Assembly (NCBI GenBank): GCA_900546065.1
Contig: URBK01000003.1
Coordinates: forward strand, 1-64,000
DNA: 64,000 nucleotides
Origin: an uncultured Alistipes sp.
GTDB lineage: Bacteria; Bacteroidota; Bacteroidia; Bacteroidales; Rikenellaceae
Reading direction: 5' to 3'
A program made the translations under genes and the position numbers. Shown here one piece after another: positions 36,943 through 46,547 of the stretch; the stretch's first letter is position 1; the number at the start of each line of letters is the position of its first letter. The notes beneath the pieces are model-generated. The model was not told where the DNA came from. It saw nothing but the letters and a program-made list of their open reading frames with translations, and made no database searches.

Positions 36943-38156
36943 AGGAGTTCGAAACATACACACTGCCCAACGGGATAAAGGGCATACACCGGCGCGTTAA
37001 GAGCGCCATAGCGCACTGTGCGCTTGTGATAAACGCCGGCAGCCGCGACGAGCGGCACGACGAGTACGGTCTTGCGCACTTCACCGAACACGCGCTGTTC
37101 AAGGGTACGCACAAGCGCAAGGCCTATCAGGTGAACTGCCGTTTGGAAAACCTCGGTGGCGAGCTGAACGCATTCACCACAAAGGAGGATACAACCATCC
37201 ACGCCACGACGCTGCGCAGCGACTTTGCGAAGGCCGTGGAGCTGATAACGGATGTGGCGTTCGACTCGACATATCCCGAACGCGAACTTGCCAAGGAGCG
37301 TGAGGTCATAGTCGACGAGATAAACACCTACAAGGACTCACCCTCGGACATGATCTTCGACACCTTCGAGGACATGATTTTCGAGGGCTCGGAACTCGGC
37401 CACAACATCCTCGGCACGAAGGCCGCGCTCGCACGCCACGGCACCGACTCGATACGGCGTTTCACCGGCAGGACATACACCACCGACCAGATGGTCTTCT
37501 CGTCGATAGGCAACTTCTCCGTAACGACGGCACGCGACACGGCGGCGCGATACCTCGCGGAACGTCACACACCGACCCGTTCATTCGAACGTGCCGTACC
37601 GGCCGTGACTCCCGCTTTTGAGAAGGTCCTGAACAAACACACGCATCAGGTGCACTGCATCGTAGGCGCCCGCGCATACGACATAAACGACGAGCGGCGT
37701 GTGCCCCTGTCGCTGCTGGTGAACATTCTCGGCGGCCCCTCGGCCAACTCGCTGCTCAACGTGCTGCTGCGCGAGAAAAACGGTCTGTCATACAATATCG
37801 AGGCATCATACTCGCCATACAATGACTGCGGTTTCGTCGCCATATACTTCAGTTCGGAGCACGACAACGCCGACCAGTGCCGCGAGCTCATAGCCCGACA
37901 GATCGACCTTATGCGCCGCGAAACGCTCTCGGCACGACGCCTCTCGATGGCCAAAAAGCAGTTCCTCGCACAGATGGCCATCTCGATGGAGAACAACGAG
38001 AGCTATATGCTCGGAGCGGGAAAGAGTCTGCTCATGCACGACGATATAGACACGCTCGAGGAGGTCTACCGCAAGGTTGCGGCCGTCACGGCCCAACAGA
38101 TTACGGATGTGGCCAACGAGATATTCTCCACAACATCGATGTTGATGTACAAATAA
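36939..38156 (+). CDS. M16 family (insulinase-like) zinc peptidase
   Basis: A 405-residue protease. The inverted zinc motif HxxEH is present as HFTEH (His47, Glu50, His51), with the third ligand in ELAKEREVIVDEI. The C-terminal half has the M16 partner-like domain (KNGLSYNIEASYSPY). There is no signal peptide, so it probably acts in the cytoplasm, for example on processing or degradation of peptides. It overlaps the TraB-like lipoprotein gene and precedes the O-methyltransferase by 8 bp. Confidence 0.93.
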   Translation: MKEFETYTLPNGIKGIHRRVKSAIAHCALVINAGSRDERHDEYGLAHFTEHALFKGTHKRKAYQVNCRLENLGGELNAFTTKEDTTIHATTLRSDFAKAVELITDVAFDSTYPERELAKEREVIVDEINTYKDSPSDMIFDTFEDMIFEGSELGHNILGTKAALARHGTDSIRRFTGRTYTTDQMVFSSIGNFSVTTARDTAARYLAERHTPTRSFERAVPAVTPAFEKVLNKHTHQVHCIVGARAYDINDERRVPLSLLVNILGGPSANSLLNVLLREKNGLSYNIEASYSPYNDCGFVAIYFSSEHDNADQCRELIARQIDLMRRETLSARRLSMAKKQFLAQMAISMENNESYMLGAGKSLLMHDDIDTLEEVYRKVAAVTAQQITDVANEIFSTTSMLMYK

Positions 38157-38164
38157 CGACACGA

Positions 38165-38800
38165 ATGGATGCCATCGAAAAATATGTACACGAGCACTCG
38201 TCGCCCGAGCCGCAGCTGCTGCACGAACTCGACCGCGAGACACACCTGCGCGTACTCAACCCGCGCATGATATCGGGACACATACAGGGCAAGCTGCTCG
38301 AACTGCTGGTCAAGATGCTGCGCCCACGCAACATCCTCGAAATAGGCACCTTCACGGGTTATTCGTCGCTCTGCATGGCCGCAGGACTCGACGACGACGG
38401 GCAGATCGACACATGCGAAGTGGACGACGAGTTGCAGCCAATAGCACAATCATATTTCGACCGCTCGCCATACGGCCGCCGCATACACCTGCACATAGGC
38501 TCGGCTCTCGACATAGCGCCGCGTCTGGGCAAACGTTTCGGCATGGTCTTCATCGACGGCGACAAACGCGAATATCCCGCCTATTACGACATGCTGTTCG
38601 ATGCGGGGATAGTCGCAAGCGGCTCGGTGATCCTCGCCGACAACATCCTCTGGTACGGCAAGGTCGTACAACCCGTGGCGCACAACGACCACCATACGCA
38701 GGCGCTTCTGGAGTTCAACCGCAAGGTCATGCAGGACGACCGTGTGGAGAATGTCATCCTGCCGCTGCGCGACGGCATAAACATCATTCGTGTAAAATGA
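38165..38800 (+). CDS. O-methyltransferase (class I SAM-dependent)
   Basis: A 211-residue enzyme of the catechol-O-methyltransferase-like family. The SAM-binding motif is NILEIGTFTGYSSLCMA, followed by CEVDDE, FIDGDKREYPAYY and ILADNILWYGKV, as in YrrM-type proteins. The substrate is unknown. I chose the ATG at 38165, 8 bp after the peptidase stop; an upstream in-frame reading lies inside that gene. Confidence 0.92.
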   Translation: MDAIEKYVHEHSSPEPQLLHELDRETHLRVLNPRMISGHIQGKLLELLVKMLRPRNILEIGTFTGYSSLCMAAGLDDDGQIDTCEVDDELQPIAQSYFDRSPYGRRIHLHIGSALDIAPRLGKRFGMVFIDGDKREYPAYYDMLFDAGIVASGSVILADNILWYGKVVQPVAHNDHHTQALLEFNRKVMQDDRVENVILPLRDGINIIRVK

Positions 38801-38839
38801 TGCGGCTGCAATAGAAACAATCAAAACGACTGATCCGAT

Positions 38840-40576
38840 ATGAAAAAAACTCTCCTAACAGTTGTCGCAGCGCTCCTTGTCGGAGCGGCCTCGGCACAGA
38901 TCACATGGTACAATCCACTCGACCAAGAGCAATGCGTCATCCAGAATCAGGCCTTCGAGCAGGAGATAGGGCATACCTACGTGCGTCTTCCGGAGCGTGC
39001 CCGGGAGCAGGTATCGCAGGCGATATGGAATCTCTCGCGCAACTCGGCCGGTCTGGCCATACATTTCTACAGCGACGCCCCGCACATCGAGGTACGCTAC
39101 ACCGTAGCCCAACGTTTGGCGATGGACCACATGCCCGCAACGGGCGTATCGGGGGTGGATCTCTATGCCATAGACAGCGACGGAGCCATGACTCACTTCG
39201 CCGGGAAATACTCCTTCCGTGACACCATAACATACACCTACGACGCCATAAAACGCGACCGCAACCACAATATGGGTTATGAATACCGTCTCTACCTGCC
39301 GCTCTATAATACTGTAAAATGGCTCGAGATAGGCATACCGCAAGGTTCGTCGCTCAAGTTCGTGCCCCGCCGCAAGGAGAAACCCATCGTTGCCTACGGC
39401 ACCTCGATAGCCCAAGGCGGATGCGCCTCGCGCCCGGCAATGGCGTGGACAAACATCCTCGAACGCAAGATGGACCGTCCCGTCATAAATCTCGGATTCT
39501 CCGGAAACGGACACCTCGACAAGCCCATAATCGAGATGATGGGGAAGATCGACGCCGCGGCATACATTCTCGACTGCTATCCCAACCTTGTCGGGCGCGA
39601 CAAGGATGAAGTCGTACGCCTTACAGTGGATGCCGTGCGGTCGCTGCACGCACAACATCCCGCCACGCCGATCATCATCGCCGCCTTCAGCGGCTACCCG
39701 AACGCTCCGCTCAGCGAGAACCATGCAGCCATGCAGCAGAAAATGGATGAGGCGGGACGCGAATCTCTCCGACAGCTTGAGGCCGAAGGCATAGACAACG
39801 TGCGTTACCTCACGCCACAGCAGATGAACATACCGTCGGACGGCACAGTCGACAACGTACACCTGACCGATCTGGGCATGCAGAGCATAGCCGACGCATA
39901 CGAAACCTTGTTGCGGGAGATGCTGCACGAGCCGTCGGGACACACCGTCACGACACATCCCGTGACGCAGCGCGGCGAGCCCTTCATGTACGAATGGCGC
40001 GAGCGTCACACCCAGATCCTTACGATGAATGAGGCCGACGCGCCAGAGCGCCTTATCATCGGCAACTCGATCATAAACTACTGGGGCGGAGAGCCTTTGG
40101 CCAAGTTGCAGAGCGGGCCCGAGAGCTGGAAAAAATATATGGAACCGCGCGGCTTCCGCAATCTCGGATTCGGCTGCGACCGTATCGAGCACGTATTGTG
40201 GCGCGTATATCACGGCGAGTTAGACGGATTCGAGGCACGCGAAATAGTATTGGCAATAGGTACCAACAACCTCTGGCGTGATGACGATGCCGAGATAGCA
40301 CGCGGCATGGTGCACCTTGTCAAGGCCATACGCGATCGTCAGCCCAATGCCGAACTCAAGGTGATGGCCATACTTCCGCGCCGTGATATGGAGCAGCGCG
40401 TCGCTTCGGCCAACAAGGCCATATCCGAGGCACTCAAGCCGTTGGGTATTACCCTCATAGATGCCGGCAGCGCGCTTATGGGCCGCGACGGCAAGATCGA
40501 CGAAAGCTGCTTCCGCGACGGACTGCATCCCAACGAAAAAGGTTACGGCAAGATCGTCAAGTTCATCTGCAAATAG
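38840..40576 (+). CDS. Secreted protein with two SGNH hydrolase domains
   Basis: A 578-residue exported protein (signal LLTVVAALLVGAASAQ). An N-terminal beta-rich domain (about 20-175) is followed by an SGNH hydrolase (about 180-355) with GTSIAQGG, GFSGNG and DNVHLTD, and a second SGNH hydrolase (about 395-578) with IGNSIINYWGG, IGTNNL and DGLHPNEKG. Both have the Ser, Gly, Asn and His blocks, so both may be active esterases, probably deacetylating glycans. Having two in one chain is uncommon. A terminator follows. Confidence 0.88.
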   Translation: MKKTLLTVVAALLVGAASAQITWYNPLDQEQCVIQNQAFEQEIGHTYVRLPERAREQVSQAIWNLSRNSAGLAIHFYSDAPHIEVRYTVAQRLAMDHMPATGVSGVDLYAIDSDGAMTHFAGKYSFRDTITYTYDAIKRDRNHNMGYEYRLYLPLYNTVKWLEIGIPQGSSLKFVPRRKEKPIVAYGTSIAQGGCASRPAMAWTNILERKMDRPVINLGFSGNGHLDKPIIEMMGKIDAAAYILDCYPNLVGRDKDEVVRLTVDAVRSLHAQHPATPIIIAAFSGYPNAPLSENHAAMQQKMDEAGRESLRQLEAEGIDNVRYLTPQQMNIPSDGTVDNVHLTDLGMQSIADAYETLLREMLHEPSGHTVTTHPVTQRGEPFMYEWRERHTQILTMNEADAPERLIIGNSIINYWGGEPLAKLQSGPESWKKYMEPRGFRNLGFGCDRIEHVLWRVYHGELDGFEAREIVLAIGTNNLWRDDDAEIARGMVHLVKAIRDRQPNAELKVMAILPRRDMEQRVASANKAISEALKPLGITLIDAGSALMGRDGKIDESCFRDGLHPNEKGYGKIVKFICK

Positions 40577-40615
40577 ACTTTCCCCATACGGCGGTCTTGG
40601 CTGCAAAGAACATAT

Positions 40616-40655
40616 CGGCAGAGTTTGTAAAAAACTCTGCCGAAATTGTTTTTAT
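40616..40655 (+). terminator. Terminator after the SGNH gene
   Basis: Eleven-bp stem CGGCAGAGTTT/AAACTCTGCCG with loop GTAAA, then AAATTGTTTTT. Confidence 0.85.
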
Positions 40656-40674
40656 GCGCAATCCGGATTCATAC

Positions 40675-40710
40675 AAACAAAAGGCGGCCGCCCGTAAAAG
40701 GGCAGCCGCC
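40675..40710 (-). terminator. Terminator of the phosphohexomutase gene
   Basis: Stem GGCGGC(c)GCCC / GGGC(a)GCCGCC (40683-40710); on the - strand it is followed by TTTTGTTTG. Confidence 0.75.
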
Positions 40711-40734
40711 AATATATAGGCTCATATACTTGAA

Positions 40735-42480
40735 CTATACGAGTTTCAGCTCCTGCTTGATGCGCTCGATCTTGGCATCCAGAGCCTCCAGCACCGCATC
40801 GTATTCATCAACCGACTTGAGCGGCTCCTTCACGCCGAAGTAGAACTTTATCTTGGGCTCCGTACCCGACGGACGTACCGATACGATCGTACCGTCGGCC
40901 GTGATCCACTGCAGTACGTTGCTCGACTCCTGATCGATAGGCTTGCGCGTGCCCGTACGTACATCCAGCTCCTCGAGGGTCTTGTAATCGCGTACCGTCA
41001 CAACATCCGAGCCTGCAAGATGCGTCGGGTGTTTCTCGCGGTAGGCGACCATCATACGCTGTATCTCGTCGGCGCCATCCTTGCCCTTGCGCACGACCGA
41101 CACCAGACCCTCGCGATAGAATCCGTACTTGACATAGAGCTGCTGCAGCCACTCGAAGAGCGTCAGGCCCATCGTATCCTTCGCCCATGCCGCAGCCTCC
41201 GCAGCCAGCGAACAGGCCGATACGGCATCCTTGTCGCGAACGTAGTCGCCGGCAAGGTATCCGAAGCTCTCCTCGCCGCCGCCGATAAATTTGGTCTTGC
41301 CCTCATTCTCACGGATAATACGTGCAATGTACTTGAATCCCGTAAGGCAGTCGTAGCACTTGACGCCGAAACTGTCGGCCACGGCGTTTGCCATAAGCGA
41401 CGTCACGATCGTCTTGACAACATACTGGTTGCCGTCCAGCTCGCCGCGCTCGGCCCAGCGAGTCAGCTGATAGCTCATCAGCAGCACCAGAGTCTGGTTG
41501 CCGTTCAACAATACATATTCACCCTTGCCGTTACGCAGCGCAACACCTATACGGTCCGAGTCGGGATCCGTCGCAAGCACCAGATCGGCACCCTCACGAC
41601 GACCCAGATCTATGGCCATCGACATGGTCTTGCGCTCCTCGGGATTCGGAGACTCGACAGTGGGGAAGTTGCCGTCGATTACGGCCTGCTCGGGTACCAT
41701 TATTATATTGGTGAACCCGAAATTGCGCAGCGATGCCGGAACAAGACGCATGCCGGCGCCGTGCAGAGGCGTGTAGACGATCTTCATGTCGTGATACTTG
41801 GCCACGCTCTCGGGCGAGAGCTGCACGTCGTGCTTGATACGGTCGAGATATATGCGGTCGAAGTCCTCGCCCAAAATCTCGATATTCGATGCGTTGGCTC
41901 CGGTCTTCACCTGCGAGTTGTCGGTGATCTTCTCGACCTCGGCTATGATGTTGGTATCATGCGGGGCGGTCACCTGTGCGCCGTCCGTCCAATAGGCCTT
42001 GTAACCGTTATACTCCTTGGGGTTGTGCGAGGCCGTTATGACAACGCCCGAATGACACTTGAGCTGGCGTATAGCGAAGCTCAATTCGGGTGTGGGACGC
42101 AGCGCGTCGAACAGGTATACATGGAAGCCGTTCGAGGCGAAAATATCGGCCACACGCTCGGCAAACATACGCGAATTGTTACGGCTGTCGTGCGCCACGG
42201 CAACACGTATCGCCTCGCCCGCGAAGTTCTTCTTAAGGTAGTTCGCAAGGCCCTGCGTAGCGGTGCCCACCGTGTAGATGTTCATACGGTTCGTACCCAC
42301 GCCCATGATGCCGCGCAGGCCGCCCGTACCGAACTCGAGATCCTTGTAGAAACTCTCGGTCAACTCCTTTTTATCGTTATCGATCAGATACTTGACCTGT
42401 TTTTTCGTAGCTTCGTCATAATCGCCGTCGAGCCATTTCCGGGCTTTTGACATTACGATTGCATCCAATTGATCTGCCAT
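40735..42480 (-). CDS. Phospho-sugar mutase (phosphoglucomutase/phosphomannomutase)
   Basis: A 581-residue cytoplasmic enzyme that interconverts hexose 1- and 6-phosphates. The phosphoserine loop is TASHNPKEYNGYK (Ser151), the Mg2+ loop DPDSDRIG, the sugar-binding loop GGEESFGY and the C-terminal phosphate-binding loop VRPSGTEPKIKFY. Its length and start (FGTGGLRGIMG) fit the long form of the family that is common in Bacteroidetes and Firmicutes. It is a single gene, divergent from dnaA. Confidence 0.95.
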   Translation of the reverse strand: MADQLDAIVMSKARKWLDGDYDEATKKQVKYLIDNDKKELTESFYKDLEFGTGGLRGIMGVGTNRMNIYTVGTATQGLANYLKKNFAGEAIRVAVAHDSRNNSRMFAERVADIFASNGFHVYLFDALRPTPELSFAIRQLKCHSGVVITASHNPKEYNGYKAYWTDGAQVTAPHDTNIIAEVEKITDNSQVKTGANASNIEILGEDFDRIYLDRIKHDVQLSPESVAKYHDMKIVYTPLHGAGMRLVPASLRNFGFTNIIMVPEQAVIDGNFPTVESPNPEERKTMSMAIDLGRREGADLVLATDPDSDRIGVALRNGKGEYVLLNGNQTLVLLMSYQLTRWAERGELDGNQYVVKTIVTSLMANAVADSFGVKCYDCLTGFKYIARIIRENEGKTKFIGGGEESFGYLAGDYVRDKDAVSACSLAAEAAAWAKDTMGLTLFEWLQQLYVKYGFYREGLVSVVRKGKDGADEIQRMMVAYREKHPTHLAGSDVVTVRDYKTLEELDVRTGTRKPIDQESSNVLQWITADGTIVSVRPSGTEPKIKFYFGVKEPLKSVDEYDAVLEALDAKIERIKQELKLV

Positions 42481-42535
42481 CTTTCTATAAGGTTTAGTTA
42501 TAATTAAGGATCGGGTTATACCGATTTCTGATATG

Positions 42536-42566
42536 CAAAAGTAGTGCTTTTTTTTCGAATATTCAA
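42536..42566 (-). promoter_or_regulatory. Promoter of the phosphohexomutase gene
   Basis: On the - strand TTG (42566-42564), 20 bp, TACTTTTG (42543-42536). Confidence 0.65.
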
Positions 42567-42663
42567 TATCAGAGACTTAAAATGGAGGGGGCAAAAAAGC
42601 CCCGATAATCTATATATAAAAAAAAATAAAAAACAATAGCGTCGGCAATTTATTTTAACAAAT

Positions 42664-42672
42664 TTATTCACA
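42664..42672 (+). promoter_or_regulatory. DnaA box upstream of dnaA
   Basis: TTATTCACA fits the DnaA box consensus TTATnCACA and lies in an A/T-rich stretch 150 bp before the dnaA start. Confidence 0.5.
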
Positions 42673-42822
42673 ACTTTGTGGTGCCGAACAAAGAACTCAT
42701 CCCGAACGTTGCGACTTGACGACAAGCGGTTCCCATGAGGTACCGCAAGGGTTAAAATCGTCTCTTTCGAAAGATGAATCTTCTGCTTGGATAACGAACA
42801 AAACCGACTTTTTGTTGTGACG

Positions 42823-44229
42823 ATGATCGACTCTCGAAGAAATAACGACGTATGGCAGGCGTGCCTGAACCGTATCAAGGAACAGACCTCGCAGGAGGAG
42901 TTCTCAAAGTGGTTCGCACCCATCATACCCCTCGAATTCGACGGGACAAACCTCCGGCTGAAGGTCCCCAACGAGAGCTATGTCACACATATAGAGAAGA
43001 ACTACCTCAAGTTCTTCTCGCAGATCATCTATCAGATCTACGGCCAGCAGACACGTCTGTTCTACGCCGTGCCCAGCGTCGAGGAGAAGATGCCCGTATC
43101 GGCTACGGCCGACACCACGGCCATATCGCAGTTCAACACTCGCACAGATACGGCCAACATCAAGAACCCCTTCGTCATACCCGGCCTGAAGAAGATCACC
43201 ATCGACCCGCAGTTGAACCCCAACTACACATTCGCCACACATATCGAGGGCGAATGCAACCGTCTGGCTCGCTCGGCCGGCATGACCGTGGCGCTCACGC
43301 CGGGATCGTCGCCGTTCAACCCCTTATATATATATGGAGACTCGGGTCTGGGCAAGACGCACATCGTGCAGGCCATAGGTCACGACGTGCGCGAACGCCA
43401 TCCCGAACTGCAGGTGCTCTACGTCTCGACAAACAAGTTTCAGGCGCAGTTCCAGACAGCATACAAGAACGGCGAGATTACCGACTTCATACGTTTCTAC
43501 CAGATGATCGACGTGTTGATCATCGACGACATTCAGGAACTTACGGGCAAGGCCGGTACGCAGAACGCCTTCTTCAACATATTCAACCACCTGCAGCTGG
43601 CCGGAAAACAGCTCATCCTGACCTCCGACAAGCCTCCCGTCGAGCTTAAGGATATCGAGCAGCGACTCCTTACGCGTTTCAAGTGGGGACTCTCGGCCAA
43701 GATCGACACCCCCGATTACGAAACCAAGGTGAAGATCATCCGCGCCAAGGCGCAGCGCATGAATGTCAACATCTCGGACGAGGTGGTGAACTATCTGGCT
43801 GAAAACATCTCGGCAAACATCCGCGAGATCGAGGGTGCCATGTCATCACTCGTGGCCAACGCCTCGTTCCTCGGCCGCCGCATATCGACCTCGCTGGCAA
43901 AGGAGGTGCTCAAGGTCTACGTACAGCTCAACCAGAAGGAGATCTCGATAGGGCACATCACCGAGACCGTATGCCGTTACTTCAACATCGACGAGGAGAG
44001 CTTCAACTCGTCGAAGCGTACGCGCGAGGTGGCACAGGCCCGTCAGATAGCGATGTATCTGGCCAAGCAGCACACCAAGTCGCCGCTTGCCGCCATCGGC
44101 GCCGCCATCGGAGGCCGCAACCACGCAACGGTGCTGCACTCGTGCAAGGCCGTCACCAACATGATCGAGACCGACAAGGTCTTCAAGAGCCAGATCGAGG
44201 AGATCGAGAAACTTATCCTCGGCAAGTAA
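42823..44229 (+). CDS. dnaA: Chromosomal replication initiator protein DnaA
   Basis: A 468-residue AAA+ protein that opens the replication origin. Domain I (WQACLNRIKEQTSQEEFSKWF) is followed by a linker, the ATPase with Walker A GDSGLGKTH and Walker B VLIIDDIQEL, and the C-terminal DNA-binding domain with the signature GAAIGGRNHATVLHSCKAV. The ATG at 42823 is preferred; an upstream TTG in frame adds 12 residues not typical of DnaA. Confidence 0.98.
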   Translation: MIDSRRNNDVWQACLNRIKEQTSQEEFSKWFAPIIPLEFDGTNLRLKVPNESYVTHIEKNYLKFFSQIIYQIYGQQTRLFYAVPSVEEKMPVSATADTTAISQFNTRTDTANIKNPFVIPGLKKITIDPQLNPNYTFATHIEGECNRLARSAGMTVALTPGSSPFNPLYIYGDSGLGKTHIVQAIGHDVRERHPELQVLYVSTNKFQAQFQTAYKNGEITDFIRFYQMIDVLIIDDIQELTGKAGTQNAFFNIFNHLQLAGKQLILTSDKPPVELKDIEQRLLTRFKWGLSAKIDTPDYETKVKIIRAKAQRMNVNISDEVVNYLAENISANIREIEGAMSSLVANASFLGRRISTSLAKEVLKVYVQLNQKEISIGHITETVCRYFNIDEESFNSSKRTREVAQARQIAMYLAKQHTKSPLAAIGAAIGGRNHATVLHSCKAVTNMIETDKVFKSQIEEIEKLILGK

Positions 44230-44352
44230 CGGTTCCTCAGCCGACGACACGTTGTCGCAATACGTTGCTGACAATGCCATCCGTAACGACACCGGAAACA
44301 AGGCGAGACGTTGCGACGCCACAGCCAAAACAACCTTAAATCCATAGACAAG

Positions 44353-44985
44353 ATGACAAACCAGACCGCAGAACGCTGCATCAAAGCCCTGACACGCAAC
44401 GGATTTGACGTTCGCACGGCCGCCGAGGCCGCCGAGGCCGGAGAGATTATCCGCTCAATCATAGACCAGACCGCACCCGCCAGCATCTCATTCGGCGACT
44501 CGATGACGCTCTACGCCACGGGGACAGTAGCGTGGCTGCGCGGGCAGACTCAGATACCCTTCATCGACACCTTTGAGCCGGGCGTACCGTTCCGCGACCT
44601 CATCGAACGCCGCCGCGCGGCCCTTACGTGCGGACTCTTCCTCACGGGCATAAACGCCGTATGCGAGGACGGGTCGCTGCACTGGCTCGACATGATCGGC
44701 AACCGCATAGCCCCCATAGCCTTCGGCCCGCGCAAGGTGGTGCTCGTGGCCGGCCGCAACAAGATCGTCGCCACGCAGGAGGATGCCTACGCCCGCATAC
44801 GCGACATAGCCGCCCCGCGAAATGTCGCCCGACATGAGGGCTTCAAGACCCCGTGTGCCGTGACGGGACGCTGCCATGACTGCTCGTCGCCGCAACGCAT
44901 CTGCAACGAACGGCTCATACTGCACAAATGCCATCCGAAGGGTCGCATCACCGTGATACTCATAGACGAGGAGCTCGGATTATAG
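44353..44985 (+). CDS. LUD domain protein (LutC/YkgG-like)
   Basis: A 210-residue protein of the LUD (DUF162) family; members such as LutC take part in lactate oxidation, others are uncharacterised. Typical segments are ISFGDSMTL, GLFLTGINAVCEDGSL and FGPRKVVLVAGRNKIV. The C terminus has a Cys cluster (CAVTGRCHDCSSPQRICN) that may bind an Fe-S centre or zinc. No lutA or lutB is adjacent. The ATG at 44353 is chosen because the 14 residues before it, in frame from an upstream codon, look unrelated. Confidence 0.85.
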   Translation: MTNQTAERCIKALTRNGFDVRTAAEAAEAGEIIRSIIDQTAPASISFGDSMTLYATGTVAWLRGQTQIPFIDTFEPGVPFRDLIERRRAALTCGLFLTGINAVCEDGSLHWLDMIGNRIAPIAFGPRKVVLVAGRNKIVATQEDAYARIRDIAAPRNVARHEGFKTPCAVTGRCHDCSSPQRICNERLILHKCHPKGRITVILIDEELGL

Positions 44986-45027
44986 ACCCGCCGCCAAGGA
45001 CGTAACCCGACAAACATCATAAATGCC

Positions 45028-45576
45028 ATGAACCGTATATATTATTACAAAACGCTGCGGATGATGCTCATAACATTCGTCGCGGCACCTGTGATGATCG
45101 CCGCATCGTTTTATGTCACAACCATTCCGGCGGGCATCGTAACCAAGGTGATAGGGTATATCGGCGTGGCATTCTTCGGCCTGTGCTTCATCATCGGCCT
45201 GTACAACTTCCTGCGCGGCACCTTCCGCCGCGAGGCTCTCATGCTGACACCATCAACGCTAATGGTAAGCCCCACGTCAAACGGCAGTTTTACCCTTAAA
45301 TGGAGCGATATATCGAATATTGACACCATACAGATAGGCAACGAGCGCATGCTCGTCATACAGCTGTACGATCCGCTGCGATTCATCGAGCGGCAGGGTG
45401 ACAGCGCCATAAAACGCAAACTGATGCAGGCAGACATGGCATTGGTCGGATCGCCGTGCGCCGTAGTGCTGAACAACATCGACGCGGGCGATGACGATAT
45501 CGAACAGATTATAAATAAATACGTTGCCGACTACGGCCACAACCCCTCTCCTAAGGATGGACCAACCCAAGATTGA
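45028..45576 (+). CDS. Small membrane protein with PH-like domain (STM3941-like)
   Basis: A 182-residue protein with two N-terminal hydrophobic segments (about 13-33 and 38-62) and a soluble C-terminal part (LTPSTLMVSPTSNGSFTLKWSDIS...) resembling the bacterial PH-like STM3941 family, role unknown. It overlaps the start of the WYL regulator gene by 20 bp, so the two are co-translated and may be functionally linked. Confidence 0.6.
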   Translation: MNRIYYYKTLRMMLITFVAAPVMIAASFYVTTIPAGIVTKVIGYIGVAFFGLCFIIGLYNFLRGTFRREALMLTPSTLMVSPTSNGSFTLKWSDISNIDTIQIGNERMLVIQLYDPLRFIERQGDSAIKRKLMQADMALVGSPCAVVLNNIDAGDDDIEQIINKYVADYGHNPSPKDGPTQD

Positions 45577-46534
45577 GCGCATGCTGCGTCTGATGAAGAT
45601 GCTTACGGCCAACACGCTCTACACGGTGGACGACATCGCCGAGCGGTTGGGCATGTCGCGCCGTACGGTCTACCGGTATATCGACACATTCCGCGATGCG
45701 GGCTTCGTCATCAAGAAGAATGACGGCATAATACGCCTCGACAAGGAGTCGCCGCACTTCAAGGATATATCGCAGCTGGTACATTTCACCGAGGAGGAGG
45801 CCGTCATACTCAAACGCGCAATAGAGAGCATCGACGACACGAACCTTCTGAAACAGAACCTCAAACGCAAGCTCTACTCGGTCTACGACAACAAGATTCT
45901 GGCCGACACCATCGTCCGCGGCGGCAACGCAGCCAATGTCCGCAACCTTGTGGAGGCCATCGAGCAGAAGCGGCAGGCCGTGTTGCGCGACTATCGCTCG
46001 GCCCACGGCTCGGCCGTCAGAGACCGTCATGTCGAGCCATTCGCCTTTACGACAAACTATGTGCAGGTGTGGTGTTACGACACAGATGACAACGTATGTA
46101 AGTTATTCAAATTGGCGCGCATAGGATCAGTTGCATTAACCGATGCTTCATGGCAGCACGAGGCTGACCATGTAAAGGGTTTCGTCGACATCTTCCGCAT
46201 GAACGGCCAGAAACGGCTGCACATACGCCTCGCCATGGGTATCATGGCGCGCAATCTCCTGCTGGAGGAGTATCCATTGGCCGAAAAGTATGTAACGCCC
46301 ATGGCAGACGGCCGCTGGATGCTCGACACCGAGGTCGCCGACTATGCCGGCGCAGCCCGTTTCACGGTAGGGCTTATGGACGACATGGAGATTGTCGATT
46401 CACCCGATTTCAAGCAATATATCGAAACATACGTGCGCCGTTACTGGCCTGCAGCCGCCGGTGCTGCCTCGGAAAATAATGCCGCAGAAGCAAAAGCCCC
46501 GTCTGCCGACGGCAGTGCGCAACATGCCGAATAG
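45557..46534 (+). CDS. WYL-domain transcriptional regulator
   Basis: A 325-residue DNA-binding protein. An N-terminal winged helix of DeoR type (LYTVDDIAERLGMSRRTVYRYI) is followed by a helical linker and a WYL domain (about 160-300), with HVEPFAFTTNYVQVWCYD and FKLARIGSV in place of the usual WYL signature. Such proteins sense ligands, often nucleic acids, and control defence or stress genes. The start at 45557 gives a 20-bp overlap with the previous gene. The tail from 305 is low-complexity Ala-rich. Confidence 0.85.
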   Translation: MDQPKIERMLRLMKMLTANTLYTVDDIAERLGMSRRTVYRYIDTFRDAGFVIKKNDGIIRLDKESPHFKDISQLVHFTEEEAVILKRAIESIDDTNLLKQNLKRKLYSVYDNKILADTIVRGGNAANVRNLVEAIEQKRQAVLRDYRSAHGSAVRDRHVEPFAFTTNYVQVWCYDTDDNVCKLFKLARIGSVALTDASWQHEADHVKGFVDIFRMNGQKRLHIRLAMGIMARNLLLEEYPLAEKYVTPMADGRWMLDTEVADYAGAARFTVGLMDDMEIVDSPDFKQYIETYVRRYWPAAAGAASENNAAEAKAPSADGSAQHAE

Positions 46535-46547
46535 CAGCCCCATCATC

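Larger units (their letters stand above)
42481..42822. other. dnaA upstream region, candidate oriC or dnaA control region
   Basis: The 342-bp divergent region holds a GGGGC-A6-GCCCC hairpin (42588-42603), long A/T runs (42610-42670), and one DnaA box at 42664. I see only one good box, so an origin is possible but not shown; dnaA autoregulation would explain it equally well. Confidence 0.35.

Noticed and set aside
42588..42603. GC hairpin as an ordinary terminator
   Set aside because: It lies between divergent genes and has no T run on either strand.
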